6,864 nucleotides of DNA from Methanobacteriota archaeon (lineage in GTDB: Archaea; Thermoplasmatota; Poseidoniia; Poseidoniales; SP79), in the NCBI GenBank assembly GCA_002715545.1, contig PAZI01000037.1:8767-15630 (forward strand), read 5' to 3'. Position 1 is the first letter of the stretch. Each line of letters begins with the position of its first letter. A program made the position numbers and the translations under genes. The notes below the pieces were generated by a model. That model did no database searches. It was not told where the DNA came from and saw nothing but the letters and a program-made list of their open reading frames with translations. This document shows, one piece after another, positions 6,298-6,864 of this stretch.

Positions 6298-6864
6298 TCA
6301 GATGACGAAAAACGCCATCCCAATCATAGCATAGGTGGACAGAAGCAGAGCACCTTCCAACCAGTTGGAAGACCCATCTTGGATGATGATCGTGGCGACA
6401 AGAACACCTGCAAGGCAGGCCATCGTTGGAAAGACACCGAAATCCAGCGTCATATCAACACCCATGCCAGCACCAAGAAGCACCGTGATAGGGGCTACGA
6501 AAAGAGCGATTTGGACTGTCGAGCCGAGGGCGATGGCGACGCTGAGATCCATCTTATCCTTACCTGCCACGGTCACCGCAGTGAAGTGCTCAGCAGCGTT
6601 ACCGAATAGAGGTACGAGGATGACGCCGATGAACAGGGCAGGGAGATGAAGTGAATCGCCGGCGGCAGCGATGGAATGAACAAGAATCTCAGCCATCCAA
6701 GCCACAAGAACTGTGGAAGTGAGGAGAATGATGATTGCTGTCTTAACACTCATCTCAGGCGTCTCATGACTATGACCAGTCTCCTCCCCTGCAAATAAGT
6801 GAGAATGGGTCTTGAGGATGAAAAGAAGTGACAGCACATAGACGAAGAGCATTGCAACAGCTAC
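6298..6864 (-). CDS. Ca2+/H+ antiporter of the CaCA (CAX) family, C-terminal half, cut by window edge
   Basis: The visible 188 residues read without a stop from base 6864 down to the TGA at 6300-6298. The frame is open at the edge (VAVA precedes the first Met), so the true start lies outside the window. The segment begins in the helix and loop LLFILKTHSHLF, typical of CAX proteins before the central acidic/histidine loop, here GEETGHSHETPE (visible residues 27-38). The second alpha-repeat signature follows: GVILVPLFGNAAEH (80-93), whose Asn/Glu bind the cation in this family, and GSTVQIALFVAP (114-125). The conserved tail IQDGSSNWLEGALLLSTY (161-178) precedes a final helix. Known role: export of cytoplasmic Ca2+ (sometimes Na+ or K+) in exchange for protons across the cell membrane. 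It is similar to bacterial ChaA and fungal/plant vacuolar CAX. The N-terminal alpha-1 repeat cannot be checked. The methyltransferase follows after 85 nt on the same strand. Confidence 0.93.
   Translation of the reverse strand, partial: VAVAMLFVYVLSLLFILKTHSHLFAGEETGHSHETPEMSVKTAIIILLTSTVLVAWMAEILVHSIAAAGDSLHLPALFIGVILVPLFGNAAEHFTAVTVAGKDKMDLSVAIALGSTVQIALFVAPITVLLGAGMGVDMTLDFGVFPTMACLAGVLVATIIIQDGSSNWLEGALLLSTYAMIGMAFFVI

Noticed and set aside
6271..6649. Two overlapping plus-strand ORFs opposite the antiporter
   Set aside because: They are antisense shadows of the strongly conserved CAX coding frame and have unnatural composition.
1..6864. A mobile element, CRISPR array, defence cassette or secondary-metabolite cluster
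   Set aside because: No transposase, integrase, spaced direct repeats, nuclease/toxin pairs or biosynthetic genes are visible; all six genes belong to common families.

Overview
The window looks like ordinary chromosomal DNA of a marine planktonic archaeon, most likely of the Marine Group II Euryarchaeota (Poseidoniales) type. This is an impression, not a proof. It rests on the gene mix (lipobox-bearing secreted proteins, an S15-type hydrolase for peptide or ester scavenging, a P-protein-like permease, a CaCA antiporter), mid-range base composition, short spacers, weak Shine-Dalgarno signals, and one gene whose TATA-like box sits at leaderless distance from its ATG. A marker-gene or whole-protein search would be needed to fix the lineage.

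Layout from left to right. (1) 1-372, minus strand: the N-terminal 124 residues of a lipoprotein with a thioredoxin-like WCxxC site; it runs off the left edge. (2) 488-2287, plus: a 599-residue secreted lipoprotein hydrolase of the S15/CocE-NonD family with its catalytic triad visible; it is divergent from gene 1 across a 115-nt spacer. (3) 2381-3892, plus: complete cysteinyl-tRNA synthetase (cysS). (4) 3974-5497, plus: a 507-residue ArsB/NhaD-superfamily permease closest by eye to the OCA2/P-protein branch. (5) 5517-6212, minus: a class I SAM-dependent methyltransferase, convergent with gene 4. (6) 6298-6864, minus: the C-terminal 188 residues of a Ca2+/H+ antiporter of the CaCA/CAX family, cut by the right edge. 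No spacer exceeds 115 nt, so coding density is high and no stretch over 300 bases lacks a gene.

How the genes fit together: genes 1 and 2 are both exported, predicted lipid-anchored proteins read from one divergent spacer. The hydrolase has six cysteines beyond its lipid-anchor cysteine, so an outward-facing thiol-disulfide protein next door is a plausible folding partner (inference). cysS is a housekeeping gene with no clear link to its neighbours. The two transporters and the methyltransferase share no visible pathway. I see no rRNA, tRNA, CRISPR array, insertion sequence, integrase, phage gene or defence cassette, and nothing I would call a new biological system. The most useful leads are small non-coding structures: a 10-bp dyad before cysS, a leader element shared by cysS and the permease gene, a hairpin that could mask the permease ribosome-binding site, and a palindrome joining the two convergent stop codons.
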